Assembly: GCF_900446215.1 (NCBI RefSeq)
Contig: NZ_UAQZ01000012.1
Location: 682,001-746,000, forward strand
Length of the DNA: 64,000 nucleotides
Source of the DNA: Burkholderia cenocepacia
GTDB lineage: Bacteria; Pseudomonadota; Gammaproteobacteria; Burkholderiales; Burkholderiaceae
Reading direction: 5' to 3'
Shown here: positions 25,566 through 35,234 of the stretch, piece by piece
Position numbering within the stretch: the stretch's first letter is position 1
Layout: the number at the start of each line of letters is the position of its first letter
Made by a program: the position numbers and the translations under genes
Notes under the pieces: model-generated
The model's input: only the letters and a program-made list of their open reading frames with translations
What the model was told of the DNA's origin: nothing
Database searches by the model: none

Positions 25566-27494
25566 TCAGTCCCGCGCGACGTCCTTCGCCGCCGGCGACG
25601 CGCCGTGGCTCAGCCAGTCGAGCACGTCTGCCGTTTCGTCGTCGCTGGCGCGCGCCTTCGCCTGGGCAACGGCCTCGGGCAGCTCGCCGTTCGTCGACGC
25701 GCGACGGATCGCGACGCCGACCGCGAGGATGTCGATCATCAGCAGATGCAGGATCCGCGAGATCATCGACAACTGCGACTCGCGCATCTCGATGTGGTCG
25801 GTCTCGAGCGCGACGGTCGCGCGCTTCGCGAGCGGCGTGTTGCTCGACGTGATCGCGATCACCTTCGCGCCGGCCTGCATCGCGACGTCGAGCACGCGCA
25901 GCAGCTCGGGCGCGCGGCCCGACTTCGACACCGCGACGATCACGTCGCCCTTGCCGAGCAGCGCGGCCGACGCGGCCTGCATGTACAGGTCGCCGTACGC
26001 GATCGTCGGAATCCCGAAGCGGAAGAACTTGTAGTGCGCGTCCTGCGCGACGATGTTCGAGTTGCCGAGCCCGTAGAACTCGATGCGGCGCGCGCCGTTC
26101 AGGATCTCGATCGCGTTCTCGACGTGCTCGAAATTCAGGTGCTCGCGCAGTTGCAGGATCGCGGACACCGTGTTGTCGAGCACCTTCGCGCCGAAGTCGG
26201 TGGCCGTGTCGCCGAGATGCACCTGGCTGTGGCTCATCGGGATCGTGCCGGTGAGCCCGGTGGCGAGCTTCAGCTTGAAGTCCGACAGCCCCTGGCAGCC
26301 GAGCGAGCGGCAGAAGCGGATCACGGTCGGCTGGCTCACGTCGGCCTTGCGCGCGATGTCGACGATCGGATCGTTGATGATCGAGCGCGGATGGTTCAGC
26401 GCGAGATCGGCCACGCGGCGCTCGGCCGGCGTCAGCGCGTCGCGCATCTGGCGGATCCGTTCGAACACGGCCGACGACGCACCGCCGGAGCGGTTCGACA
26501 ACTGCTCCGCGAGAATCGCCGACACGCCGAGGAACGCCGGGTATTCGGCGGTGATCAGGTAGGTCGGGATGTTCTCGAGATAGTGCGTGAAGCGGCCCTT
26601 CGCCTCGAAGCGTGCGCGGAACGACGAGCGCGTGAACAGCTCGCCCAGCTTCAGCGCGACGCCGCCGCCGATGTACACGCCGCCGAGCGCGCCGAGCGTC
26701 AGCGCGACGCTGCCCGCGAACGCGCCGAGAATCCCGCAGAAGCATTCGACCGTCTCGAGCGCGAGCGCGTCGCCCGCATGCGCGCGCTCGACGATCTCGA
26801 CCGTGTCGACGGTCGCGGCGACACGTTTCTTGTCGCGCGCGGCGAGCGCGCGATAGATGATCTCCATGCCGGGGCCCGCGCACACGCGTTCGAACGACAC
26901 GTGCGGAAACTTCTTGCGCGCGTACTGCAGCACCAGATCCTCGCGCTCGTCCTGCGGCGCGAACGATGCGTGGCCGCCTTCGCTGCCGAGCGCGATCCAG
27001 CGGTCGTCGGCCGGAATCAGCCCCGACACGCCGAGCCCGGTGCCCGGCCCGAGCAGGCCGATCACGCTGTTCTGGCGGCGCGTGCCGCCGCCGATCTGCA
27101 CGCGCTGCGCGTCGGTCAGGCCCGGCAGCGCCATCGCGAGCGCGGTGAAGTCGTTGACGACCAGCAGCGTGTCGAAGCCGAGCGCGCGGCGCGTCGCCTC
27201 GATCGAGAAGCTCCAGTCGTGGTTGGTCATCGTGACCTGGTCGCCGTCGACCGGATTGGCGATCGCGATCGCCGCGTGGTTCACGCGGCTGATCTTCACG
27301 TCCTTCAGGTATTTGCGGATCGCGTCGGTGAGCGTCGGATAGTCGGCGCCGGGATAGACGCGGATCTGCGTGATCTCGCCGGGGCCGGTTTCCAGCGCGA
27401 AGCGCGCGTTGGTGCCGCCGACGTCCGCGAGCAGGCGCGGGCCGTCGGCATGCTGACCCGCGACGACCGCCTTACTTTGCGCACCAGTAGACAT
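25566..27494 (-). CDS. glk: Bifunctional glucokinase / HexR-type RpiR regulator
   Basis: A 642-residue fusion. Residues about 20-340 are a bacterial glucokinase ([51 protein letters not shown]). From about 350 an RpiR/HexR regulator follows: helix-turn-helix ([18 protein letters not shown]), then a SIS domain from about 466 ([24 protein letters not shown]). It phosphorylates glucose; the regulator half should respond to an Entner-Doudoroff sugar phosphate, as HexR does to KDPG. It overlaps pgl by 23 bp. Its native terminator has been split by the insertion sequence downstream. This fusion is known from Burkholderia. Confidence 0.95.
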   Translation of the reverse strand: MSTGAQSKAVVAGQHADGPRLLADVGGTNARFALETGPGEITQIRVYPGADYPTLTDAIRKYLKDVKISRVNHAAIAIANPVDGDQVTMTNHDWSFSIEATRRALGFDTLLVVNDFTALAMALPGLTDAQRVQIGGGTRRQNSVIGLLGPGTGLGVSGLIPADDRWIALGSEGGHASFAPQDEREDLVLQYARKKFPHVSFERVCAGPGMEIIYRALAARDKKRVAATVDTVEIVERAHAGDALALETVECFCGILGAFAGSVALTLGALGGVYIGGGVALKLGELFTRSSFRARFEAKGRFTHYLENIPTYLITAEYPAFLGVSAILAEQLSNRSGGASSAVFERIRQMRDALTPAERRVADLALNHPRSIINDPIVDIARKADVSQPTVIRFCRSLGCQGLSDFKLKLATGLTGTIPMSHSQVHLGDTATDFGAKVLDNTVSAILQLREHLNFEHVENAIEILNGARRIEFYGLGNSNIVAQDAHYKFFRFGIPTIAYGDLYMQAASAALLGKGDVIVAVSKSGRAPELLRVLDVAMQAGAKVIAITSSNTPLAKRATVALETDHIEMRESQLSMISRILHLLMIDILAVGVAIRRASTNGELPEAVAQAKARASDDETADVLDWLSHGASPAAKDVARD

Positions 27495-28152
27495 CGAGCT
27501 GGGTCCCCTTGTCGTTGGCCAGTTGGGAAATCGCGTTCTTCTGCAGCGACGCGGCCGCGGCGTCGAGCACGTCGCGTTTGCGGGCGCCCGCGATCAGCAG
27601 GAACAGCCGGTCGACGCGCTTGAGCGTATCGAGCGAAAAGCTCACGCGGGCATGCGGCGCCGCGCCCGGATGCACGGCGACGAAGCGCTCGGGCGTCGTG
27701 ATCGCGTGGTCCCATTCGGGTGCGTCGGCGAAGATCGACGCGGTGTGGCCGTCCTCGCCCATGCCGAGCACGGCGACGGTCGGCACGCGGTAGTCGGGGT
27801 TCGCGTTCAACGCGGCGACGTGCGCGTCGAGCGTGCTGCGCGTGTCGACGAGCGGCAGGAAGCGGGCAGGGGCCGCCGCGTGCTGCAGCAGCGTGTCGCG
27901 CACGAGTTGCGCATTGCTGGCCGCGTCGTCGTCCGGCACCCAGCGGTCGTCGACCAGCGTGACGTCGACGCCGGCCCAGTCGAGCGCCGCATGCGACAGC
28001 GTGTGCAGGAACGGGCGCGGGCTGGTGCCGCCGGACACCGCGAGCGTCGGGCGCGCGGGGCCGGCGAGCGCCTCGCGCAGCGCGTCGCCGACGGCGCGCG
28101 CGAGCGCTTCGCTTTGCGCTTCCTGGGTGTCGAAAGCGTGGATCTCGATCAC
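27472..28152 (-). CDS. pgl: 6-phosphogluconolactonase
   Basis: A 226-residue SugP/NagB-fold lactonase with [28 protein letters not shown] and [12 protein letters not shown], the hallmark motifs of DevB-type 6-phosphogluconolactonase. GGAGGA lies just before the GTG at 28152, giving MIEIHAF. An alternative start 20 codons upstream is an ATG overlapping the zwf stop (TGATG) and would be translationally coupled. It hydrolyses 6-phosphogluconolactone between Zwf and the Entner-Doudoroff enzymes. Confidence 0.93.
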   Translation of the reverse strand: MIEIHAFDTQEAQSEALARAVGDALREALAGPARPTLAVSGGTSPRPFLHTLSHAALDWAGVDVTLVDDRWVPDDDAASNAQLVRDTLLQHAAAPARFLPLVDTRSTLDAHVAALNANPDYRVPTVAVLGMGEDGHTASIFADAPEWDHAITTPERFVAVHPGAAPHARVSFSLDTLKRVDRLFLLIAGARKRDVLDAAAASLQKNAISQLANDKGTQLDVYWCAK

Positions 28153-28211
28153 ATCTCCTCCGGACTGCTTTGTCTGTTCAAATCGTACGAATCGTGGGGC
28201 AACGGTCTGCA

Positions 28212-29681
28212 TCAGTTTTCTTCTTCGAGCCAGCAGGTGTCGTGCTGCGCGAGCATCGCGCTCGACGCGGCCGGCCCCCACGTGCCCGCCGCGTAGGGCT
28301 TCGGCGGCTTCAGCGTGCGCGCCCATTCGTTCAGGATCGGCTCGACCCACTGCCATGCGGCCTCCTGTTCGTCGCGCCGCACGAACAGGGCGAGCCGGCC
28401 GTTGATCACGTCGAGCAGCAGGCGCTGGTACGCCTCCATCTGCCCTTCCTTGAAGAACTGGTCGAACGCGAGGTCGAGGTGCACGCTCGCGAGGTTCATC
28501 CCTTCGCCCGGCTGCTTCGCGAGGCAGTACAGGCGGATCGTTTCGTTCGGCTGCAGCCGGATCACGAGACGGTTCGAACCGGGGCGCAGCGCGGTCGGGC
28601 CGAGCGCCGAATGCGGCACCGGGCGGAAGTTGACGACGATCTCCGCGACGCGGTCGGCCAGACGCTTGCCGGTGCGCAGGAAGAACGGCACGCCGGCCCA
28701 GCGCCAGTTCTCGATCTCGACCTTCAGCGCGACGAAGGTTTCGGTCTGGCTGTCGGGCTTCACGCCCGGCTCGGTCGCGTAGGCCGGCACCTGCGCGCCC
28801 TTGATCACGCCCGCATGATACTGGCCGCGCACCGCGACCTTGCCGATGTCGCGCGGATCGACCGGCTTCAGCGCGCGCAGCACGCGCAGCTTCTCGTCAC
28901 GCACCGAGTCGGAATCCATCGAGTGCGGCGGCTCCATCGCGACGATCGACAGCAGCTGCAGCAGGTGGTTCTGCACCATGTCGCGCAGCGCGCCCGTATT
29001 GTCGTAGAAATCGCCGCGCGCCTCGACGCCGAGCTCTTCCGCGATCGTGATCTGGATGCTCTCGACCCATTCGCGGCGCCACAGTGGCTCGAACAGCGCG
29101 TTGCCGAAGCGCAGCGCGAGCAGGTTCTGTACCGGCTCCTTGCCGAGGTAGTGGTCGATCCGGTAGATCTGGCCTTCCGCGAAGATCTCGCCGACCGCGT
29201 CGTTGATCGCGTTCGACGACTTCAGGTCGTAGCCGAGCGGTTTCTCGAGCACGATGCGCGAGCCTTCGTTCAGGCCGACCGACGCGAGCGCCTTGCAGAT
29301 CGGCACGAACAGCGACGGGCCGGTCGCGAGATAGAACACGCGGATGCCGGGCAGCGATGCGATCGCGTCGCGCAGCACGACGTAGTCCTCCGCACGGCCG
29401 AGATCGAGCTTCACGTATTCGATGCGCTCGAGAAACGACTTCCATGCCGCGTCGTCGAACGCGTTGCCGGCCGCCTTCGCCGCATGCGGCTTCACGTGCG
29501 TATCGACCCATTCGAGATAGCCTGCCCGATCCGATTCGTGCCGCGCGACGGCCACGATCCGGCCGCCGTCCGCCAGCATGTTCGCGCGGTGCGCTTCGAA
29601 CAGCGCGGGCAGGATCTTGCGCATCGACAAATCGCCGGTGCCGCCGAAAAGTACGAAGGTAAAGCTGGAATCGGTATGCAT
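28212..29681 (-). CDS. zwf: Glucose-6-phosphate dehydrogenase
   Basis: A 489-residue protein of standard length. The N-terminal FVLFGGTGDLSMRK binds NAD(P), and the active-site block RIDHYLGKEPVQNLLALRFGN is intact; VEIENWRWAGVPFFLRTGKRL is also conserved. It oxidises glucose 6-phosphate to 6-phosphogluconolactone. First gene of the leftward zwf-pgl-glk/hexR operon, about 60 nt after the predicted transcription start, whose -10 box lies in the HexR-type palindrome. Confidence 0.96.
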   Translation of the reverse strand: MHTDSSFTFVLFGGTGDLSMRKILPALFEAHRANMLADGGRIVAVARHESDRAGYLEWVDTHVKPHAAKAAGNAFDDAAWKSFLERIEYVKLDLGRAEDYVVLRDAIASLPGIRVFYLATGPSLFVPICKALASVGLNEGSRIVLEKPLGYDLKSSNAINDAVGEIFAEGQIYRIDHYLGKEPVQNLLALRFGNALFEPLWRREWVESIQITIAEELGVEARGDFYDNTGALRDMVQNHLLQLLSIVAMEPPHSMDSDSVRDEKLRVLRALKPVDPRDIGKVAVRGQYHAGVIKGAQVPAYATEPGVKPDSQTETFVALKVEIENWRWAGVPFFLRTGKRLADRVAEIVVNFRPVPHSALGPTALRPGSNRLVIRLQPNETIRLYCLAKQPGEGMNLASVHLDLAFDQFFKEGQMEAYQRLLLDVINGRLALFVRRDEQEAAWQWVEPILNEWARTLKPPKPYAAGTWGPAASSAMLAQHDTCWLEEEN

Positions 29682-29738
29682 GTGTCTCCGCCGTGTTGGG
29701 GGTGCTGGGAAGCGATCCGTAGTGCGATAAAAATATTT

Positions 29739-29776
29739 TTGACACTGAATTGTAGTTTAACTACAATCCGCCGCAA
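29739..29776. promoter_or_regulatory. Divergent promoters sharing one HexR-type operator
   Basis: A perfect 19-bp palindrome, ATTGTAGTTTAACTACAAT (29749-29767), fits the published HexR pattern TTGT-N-ACAA. Rightward promoter to gtsA: TTGACA (29739-29744), 17 bp, TACAAT (29762-29767). Leftward promoter to zwf: TTGCGG (complement of 29771-29776), 16 bp, TACAAT (complement of 29749-29754). Each -10 box is one arm of the palindrome, so a bound repressor would close both promoters. Sequence elements are direct; HexR binding is inferred. Confidence 0.85.
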
Positions 29777-30112
29777 GGGGTAGCACCTGGGTGAAGAAAA
29801 AAAGAAGTGCGGTCGATGAACTGCGCGAGCTTCGCCTTCGGGAACGCCTTGTGCCGAATGGTATCGGACATTGACGGAGCGCATCATCGCGCGCCGTCGC
29901 CCCCGGGCTCGCGCCGCGGCATCGCGGTGGGCCAGAAACACAAAGAGGAGACACGCCGTTGAATCTCGATTCACGCTTTCTGTAAGAGCCCGGCCGGTCA
30001 TCGGCCCCGTACGCTGCATGCGTCCCGCGGCTCGATTTCCCCGTCGTTTATCAAGAAGCCGGTTCCCCGTCGGGGAACCTCACGAGTTGATTCAGTCTGG
30101 AGGAGATAAGTA
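29774..30112 (+). other. Long 5' leader of gtsA
   Basis: About 340 nt separate the predicted start of transcription from the gtsA ATG. It contains no convincing open frame. An 8-bp perfect hairpin GGTTCCCC/GGGGAACC (30061-30079) lies 25 nt before the GGAGGAGA ribosome site and has no T run. The leader may stabilise the mRNA or carry post-transcriptional control; nothing decisive is visible. Confidence 0.45.
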
Positions 30113-31360
30113 ATGAAAGTTCGCTCGATCATGGGCGCGCTCTGCGCCGCGGGTCTGATGGCTGGCGCCGTGGCGGCGCAGGCAGCCGAGAACGTAACCG
30201 TGCTGCACTGGTGGACCTCGGGCGGCGAGTCGAAGGCCGTCGGCGTGCTGAAGGACGACCTGCAGAAGCAGGGCTACGTGTGGAAGGACTTCGCGGTCGC
30301 GGGCGGCGCTGGCGCCGCGGCGATGACCGCGCTGAAGACCAAGGTGATCAGCGGCGATTCCCCGTCGGCCGCGCAGATCAAGGGCCCGCTGATCCAGGAC
30401 TGGGCTGACCAGGGCGTGCTCGTCAACATCGATTCGGCCGCCGGCGACTGGAAGCAGAACCTGCCGCCGGAAATCGACAAGATCATCAAGTACAAGGGCC
30501 ATACGGTCGCCGCGCCGTTCTCGGTGCACCGCGTCAACTGGCTGTACATCAACAAGGCCGCGCTCGACAAGGTCGGCGCGAAGGTGCCGACCACCTGGCC
30601 CGAATTCTTCGCGGTGGCCGACAAGCTGAAGGCCGCGGGCATCCAGCCGGTCGCGATGGGCGGCCAGCCGTGGCAGGACCTGACGCTGTGGGAAGACGTC
30701 GTGCTGTCGCAGGGCCCGGCGTTCTACAAGAAGGCGCTGGTCGACCTCGACCAGGCGACGCTGACGTCGCCGCAGATGCTGTCGGTGTTCGACACGGTGC
30801 GCAAGATCCAGGGCTACTTCGACACCGGCCGTAACGGCCGCGACTGGAACCTCGCGACCGCGATGGTCATCAACGGCAAGGCCGGCATGCAGTTCATGGG
30901 CGACTGGGCGAAGGGCGAATTCGAAAACGCCGGCAAGAAGGCGGGCAAGGACTACGTCTGCGCGCCGGTGCCGGGCACCGCGAATTCGTACACGTTCAAC
31001 GTCGATTCGTTCGTGTTCTTCCAGCAGAAGGGCGAGAAGAACGCGACGCCGGGCCAGCTCGCGCTCGCGAAGACGATCATGACGCCGGACTTCCAGGAGC
31101 AGTTCAGCCTGCTGAAGGGCTCGGTGCCGGTGCGTCTCGGCGTGAAGATGGACAAGTTCGACGACTGCGCGAAGAAGTCGTATGCCGACGAGCAGACCGC
31201 GATCAAGTCGGGCGGCTTCGTGCCGTCGCTCGCGCACGGCATGGCGCAAGGCGACGCGACCGCCGGCGCGATCACCGACGTCGTGACGAAGTTCATGAAC
31301 TCGCAGCAGGATTCGAAGAGCGCGGTCGCCGCGCTCGCGAAGGCCGCGAAGGTCAAGTAA
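30113..31360 (+). CDS. gtsA: Glucose/mannose ABC transporter substrate-binding protein
   Basis: A 415-residue periplasmic protein with a signal peptide (cleavage after AAQAA, about residue 24), then ENVTVLHWWTSGGESKAVGVL, typical of family 1 sugar-binding proteins. It aligns by motif with Pseudomonas GtsA, the glucose-binding component (aromatic-rich APFSVHRVNWLYIN, WQDLTLWED, FMGDWAKGEFE). GGAGGAGA precedes the ATG. It is the first and presumably most abundant product of gtsABCD, as a terminator-like hairpin follows it. Confidence 0.92.
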   Translation: MKVRSIMGALCAAGLMAGAVAAQAAENVTVLHWWTSGGESKAVGVLKDDLQKQGYVWKDFAVAGGAGAAAMTALKTKVISGDSPSAAQIKGPLIQDWADQGVLVNIDSAAGDWKQNLPPEIDKIIKYKGHTVAAPFSVHRVNWLYINKAALDKVGAKVPTTWPEFFAVADKLKAAGIQPVAMGGQPWQDLTLWEDVVLSQGPAFYKKALVDLDQATLTSPQMLSVFDTVRKIQGYFDTGRNGRDWNLATAMVINGKAGMQFMGDWAKGEFENAGKKAGKDYVCAPVPGTANSYTFNVDSFVFFQQKGEKNATPGQLALAKTIMTPDFQEQFSLLKGSVPVRLGVKMDKFDDCAKKSYADEQTAIKSGGFVPSLAHGMAQGDATAGAITDVVTKFMNSQQDSKSAVAALAKAAKVK

Positions 31361-31371
31361 CGCGCGCCAGG

Positions 31372-31408
31372 CGCCCGGCCGGACACGCTTCATCGGCCGG
31401 GCGTTTTT
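31372..31408 (+). terminator. Intercistronic terminator-like hairpin after gtsA
   Basis: CGCCCGGCCG (31372-31381) pairs with CGGCCGGGCG (31394-31403) and is followed by TTTTT. Within an ABC operon such a hairpin partly stops transcription and protects the binding-protein mRNA, giving more GtsA than membrane components. Confidence 0.85.
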
Positions 31409-31498
31409 GCATGTGCAGCAAACGGGCTCGCCCGCGGGTCCGTGCCGTACCCGGCGCCGGCCCGGCCTGCGCCGCCCTCGTTCCAGGAGTCGAATCAA

Positions 31499-32437
31499 GT
31501 GGCTGCCCCTCTTAGCGGAAACGGATCCGGCGCTGCCGCCGCACGGCGTACGTCGCCGATGTCGGCCTTCGCCGATCGCTGGATCCCGAAGCTCGTGCTC
31601 GCGCCGAGCGTCGCGATCGCCGTGGTGTTCATCTACGGCTTCATCCTGATTACCGGCTATCTGTCGCTGACCCGCTCGCGGCTGTTGCCCAACTACGAAT
31701 TCGACGGCTTCGGCCGTTACACGGACCTGTTCCAGAACGACGTGTGGTGGACCTCCGCCGCGAACCTCGGCTGGTTCGGGATTCCGTTCATCGCGATCTG
31801 CGTCGGGCTCGGGCTGTTCCTCGCGATCCTGCTCGACCAGCGGATCCGCAACGAAGGCGCGCTGCGCGCGATCTTCCTGTACCCGATGGCGCTGTCGTTC
31901 ATCGTCACCGGCACCGCGTGGCAGTGGATCCTGAACCCGGGCCTCGGCCTCGAGAAGGTGATGCACGACTGGGGCTGGACGAGCTTCTCGTTCGGCTGGC
32001 TCGACGATCCGGACAAGGCGATCTTCTGCGTGGTGATCGCGGCCGTGTGGCAGTCGACCGGCTTCGTGATGGCGCTGTTCCTCGCGGGGCTGCGCGGCGT
32101 CGACGGCGAGATCTTCAAGGCCGCGCAGGTCGACGGCGCGACGCTGCCCACCATCTACCGCAAGATCGTGATCCCGAGCATGCGCCCGGTGTTCTTCTCG
32201 GTGCTGCTGATCCTTTGCCACATCACGATCAAGACCTTCGACCTCGTCGTCGCGCTGACTGCGGGCGGCCCGGGCACGTCGTCGTCGCTGCCGGCCATGT
32301 TCATGTACACGTTTTCGTTCAACCGCGGCCAGCTCGGGCTCGGCGCGGCGTCCTCGGTGATGATGCTCGCGACCGTGGTCGCGGTGCTGGTGCCGCTGAT
32401 GTATATGGAATCGAGGAGCACCCGCAATGCAGCCTAA
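31499..32437 (+). CDS. gtsB: Glucose ABC transporter permease GtsB
   Basis: A 312-residue MalF-type permease with about six helices and the cytoplasmic EAA loop (IFKAAQVDGATLPTIYRKIVIPSMRP). Start is GTG at 31499 with AGGAGT ten bases upstream; 19 upstream in-frame codons are Pro-rich and not conserved-looking. It pairs with GtsC in the membrane. Its last 11 bases overlap gtsC. Confidence 0.9.
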   Translation: MAAPLSGNGSGAAAARRTSPMSAFADRWIPKLVLAPSVAIAVVFIYGFILITGYLSLTRSRLLPNYEFDGFGRYTDLFQNDVWWTSAANLGWFGIPFIAICVGLGLFLAILLDQRIRNEGALRAIFLYPMALSFIVTGTAWQWILNPGLGLEKVMHDWGWTSFSFGWLDDPDKAIFCVVIAAVWQSTGFVMALFLAGLRGVDGEIFKAAQVDGATLPTIYRKIVIPSMRPVFFSVLLILCHITIKTFDLVVALTAGGPGTSSSLPAMFMYTFSFNRGQLGLGAASSVMMLATVVAVLVPLMYMESRSTRNAA

Positions 32438-33284
32438 GATGACGATCAGCCGGGCAGTGATCTATGCGGCACTGATCCTGTTCGCGCTGTATTTCCTGTT
32501 CCCGATCTACGTGATGCTGTCGACGTCGTTCAAGGACCTCGACCAGCTGCGCACCGGCAACCTGCTGACGCCGCCCACCACGTGGACCGTCGAGCCGTGG
32601 GTGAAGGCCTGGAGCGGCGCCTGTACCGGCGTGCGCTGCGACGGGATGAAGCCGTTCTTCCTGAACTCGCTGCAGATGGTGATCCCGGCCGTGCTGATCT
32701 CGTCGCTGATCGGCGCGTTCAACGGCTACGTGCTCACGCACTGGCGCTTTCGCGGCGCGGACGCGCTGTTCACGATGATGCTGGTCGGCTGCTTCATTCC
32801 GTTCCAGGTGATCCTGCTGCCGATGGCGCGCCTGCAGGGGATGCTCGGCCTCGCCAACACGATTCCGGGCCTCGTGTTCGTGCACGTCGTGTACGGGATC
32901 GCGTTCACGACGATGTTCTTCCGCAACTTCTACGTGAGCGTGCCGGCCGAACTCGTGAAGGCCGCGCGCATCGACGGCGCGGGCTTCTTCACGATCTTCA
33001 CGAAGATCCTGTTGCCGGTGTCGCTGCCGATCTTCATGGTGTGCCTGATCTGGCAATTCACGCAGATCTGGAACGACTTCCTGTTCGGGATCGTGTTCTC
33101 CGGCGTCGATTCGATGCCGATCACGGTCGCGCTGAACAACCTCGTCAACACGTCGACGGGCGTGAAGGAATACAACGTCGACATGGCCGGCGCGATCATC
33201 GCCGCGCTGCCGACGCTGCTCGTCTACATCGTCGCCGGCCGCTACTTCGTGCGCGGGCTGACGGCAGGCGCGGTGAAGGGGTAA
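32427..33284 (+). CDS. gtsC: Glucose ABC transporter permease GtsC
   Basis: A 285-residue MalG-type permease, about six helices, with LFPIYVMLSTSFKDLDQL near the N-terminus and the EAA loop VKAARIDGAGFFTIFTKILLPVSLP. GAGGAG precedes the ATG, which lies inside the gtsB end, so translation is coupled. Forms the channel with GtsB, energised by GtsD. Confidence 0.93.
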   Translation: MQPKMTISRAVIYAALILFALYFLFPIYVMLSTSFKDLDQLRTGNLLTPPTTWTVEPWVKAWSGACTGVRCDGMKPFFLNSLQMVIPAVLISSLIGAFNGYVLTHWRFRGADALFTMMLVGCFIPFQVILLPMARLQGMLGLANTIPGLVFVHVVYGIAFTTMFFRNFYVSVPAELVKAARIDGAGFFTIFTKILLPVSLPIFMVCLIWQFTQIWNDFLFGIVFSGVDSMPITVALNNLVNTSTGVKEYNVDMAGAIIAALPTLLVYIVAGRYFVRGLTAGAVKG

Positions 33285-33396
33285 GCGCGGCTTCATCCGA
33301 TACGACGAACCGGCCGCGCAGGACGCGCGGCGCATCGAAACGAACCCGACGCGGCGCCCGAGCGCGCCGCGCGAGACGAGACAGAGGATTCACAGC

Positions 33397-34515
33397 ATGG
33401 CAAGCCTTTCCATCCGTGACGTGTACAAGACCTACCCGAACGGGGTGCCGGTCCTGAAGGGTGTCGACATCGAGATCGAGGACGGACAGTTCCTGATCCT
33501 GGTCGGCGGCTCGGGCTGCGGGAAATCGACGCTGCTCAACATGATCGCCGGGCTCGAGACCGTCACGAGCGGCGAGATCTGCATCGACGGCAAGGTCGTC
33601 AACGACCTGTCGCCGAAGGATCGCGACATCGCGATGGTGTTCCAGTCGTACGCGCTGTATCCGTCGATGACGGTGCGCGAGAACATTTCGTTCGGGCTGA
33701 ACATCCGCAAGGTGTCGAAGAGCGAGCAGCAGCAGATCGTCGACCGCGTGTCGGCGATGCTGCAGATCCAGCACCTGCTCGACCGCAAGCCGGGCCAGCT
33801 GTCGGGCGGCCAGCGGCAGCGCGTCGCGATGGGCCGCGCGCTCGCGCGCGATCCGTCGCTGTTCCTGTTCGACGAACCGCTGTCGAACCTCGACGCGAAG
33901 CTGCGCATCGAGATGCGCGCGGAAATCAAGCTGCTGCACCAGCGTCTCGGCACGACGATCGTCTACGTGACGCACGACCAGATCGAGGCGATGACGCTCG
34001 GCGACCGGATCGCGGTGATGAAGGACGGCGTGGTCCAGCAGTTCGGCGCGCCGCAGGAGATCTACGATTCGCCGTCGAACCTGTTCGTCGCGGGCTTCAT
34101 CGGCGCGCCGCCGATGAACTTCATCAACGGCAAGCTGGTCGAGCAGGGCGGCGGAATCGCGCTCGAGATCGACACGGGCCTCGCGCGCAGCGCGCTGATC
34201 CTGCCGTTCGACGCGGCGAAGCTGAAGTCGCACGTCGGCCGCGAGGTGATCCTGGGCCTGCGTCCGGAACGCATCACCGACGCACGCAACGCGCACAACG
34301 GCGAGGCGTCGAACCTGCAGCCGATCGACGTGCGCGTCGACGTGACCGAGCCGACCGGGCCGGACACGCACGTGTTCGCGCAGGTGAACGGCAAGCGCAT
34401 CGTGAGCCGCGTGCATCCGGCCGCGAATCCGCAGCCGGGGCAGACGCAGTCGCTGCTGTTCGACGTGTCGAAGGCCGTGCTGTTCGATCCGGCATCGGAA
34501 GAGCGGATCGCGTGA
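33397..34515 (+). CDS. gtsD: Sugar ABC transporter ATP-binding protein (MalK/UgpC type)
   Basis: A 372-residue ATPase: Walker A GGSGCGKST, Q-loop FQSYALYPSMTV, signature LSGGQRQRVAMGRALARDP, Walker B LFLFDEPLSNLDAKLR, then a switch histidine (VTHDQIEAMTLGDR). The C-terminal regulatory OB domain (MalK type) runs from about residue 240. Energises glucose uptake by GtsABC. It follows gtsC after 112 bp and ends the operon at a strong terminator. Confidence 0.93.
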   Translation: MASLSIRDVYKTYPNGVPVLKGVDIEIEDGQFLILVGGSGCGKSTLLNMIAGLETVTSGEICIDGKVVNDLSPKDRDIAMVFQSYALYPSMTVRENISFGLNIRKVSKSEQQQIVDRVSAMLQIQHLLDRKPGQLSGGQRQRVAMGRALARDPSLFLFDEPLSNLDAKLRIEMRAEIKLLHQRLGTTIVYVTHDQIEAMTLGDRIAVMKDGVVQQFGAPQEIYDSPSNLFVAGFIGAPPMNFINGKLVEQGGGIALEIDTGLARSALILPFDAAKLKSHVGREVILGLRPERITDARNAHNGEASNLQPIDVRVDVTEPTGPDTHVFAQVNGKRIVSRVHPAANPQPGQTQSLLFDVSKAVLFDPASEERIA

Positions 34516-34540
34516 CGGGCGCTTGCGTTGAACGAAACAG

Positions 34541-34570
34541 AAAGGGGCCGTATCGAACGGCCCCTTTTTT
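34541..34570 (+). terminator. Rho-independent terminator of gtsABCD
   Basis: AAAGGGGCCGT pairs with ACGGCCCCTTT around a five-base loop and is followed by TTTTTT (34565-34570). It closes the gts operon. Confidence 0.92.
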
Positions 34571-34610
34571 CGTTTCGGCGCTGCGGCTGACGCGTCCGCG
34601 GACGCGTCGG

Positions 34611-35234
34611 TCAATGCGGCAACCGCACGTCGAACTTGAACGTCGCGAGCCGCGCGACGAGGATGAAGCCGGTCGCGAGCAGCACGCTGTACACCGAGTC
34701 GAACTGCAGCCACACGAGCAGCAGGTAGAACCAGCAACCGACGAACGCGCAGGTCGCGTACGGCCGCGAATCGCGCAGGATCAGCGGAATGTCGTTGCAC
34801 AGCACGTCGCGGACGATCCCGCCGACCACACCGGTAATCACGCCCATCATCACCGCGATGAAGCGCGGCATCTCGGCGTCGAGCGCGATCGCCGTGCCCG
34901 AGATGCTGAAGATGCCGAGCCCGATCGCATCGGCGATCAGCAGCAGCCGTTCGGCCGACAGCCGCGACAGCATGCGCAGCACGAACGGCGCGAACAGCGC
35001 GAGCACGAAGATCGCGATCACGTAGTCGTCGTGCACGACCCAGTAGAACGGCCGGCGCTCGAGCAGGATGTCGCGCAGCGTGCCGCCGCCGAACGCGGTC
35101 GCGAGCGCGACGACGAACGTGCCGACCGAATCGAGACGGTTCTTGCGCGCCTCGATGAACCCCGAAATCGCGAAGGCCAGCGTGGCGATCGCCTCCAGTA
35201 CCGCGATCGCGAGCGTCAGCCTAGGATGCGGCAC
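34611..35234 (-). CDS. TRIC-type (UPF0126) membrane protein
   Basis: A 207-residue protein made of two homologous three-helix UPF0126 units, each with a glycine-rich motif ahead of an Arg-Asp pair (AFGGGTLRDILL and VVGGIVRDVLC) plus a seventh helix. Prokaryotic homologues form trimeric cation (K+) channels resembling TRIC. The start overlaps the end of the smr gene by 14 bp, so they are co-translated. Physiological role here unknown. Confidence 0.87.
   Translation of the reverse strand: MPHPRLTLAIAVLEAIATLAFAISGFIEARKNRLDSVGTFVVALATAFGGGTLRDILLERRPFYWVVHDDYVIAIFVLALFAPFVLRMLSRLSAERLLLIADAIGLGIFSISGTAIALDAEMPRFIAVMMGVITGVVGGIVRDVLCNDIPLILRDSRPYATCAFVGCWFYLLLVWLQFDSVYSVLLATGFILVARLATFKFDVRLPH

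Noticed and set aside
30092-32221. 709-residue open frame on the minus strand
   Set aside because: Antisense to gtsA and gtsB; no domain and His/Arg-rich shadow composition.
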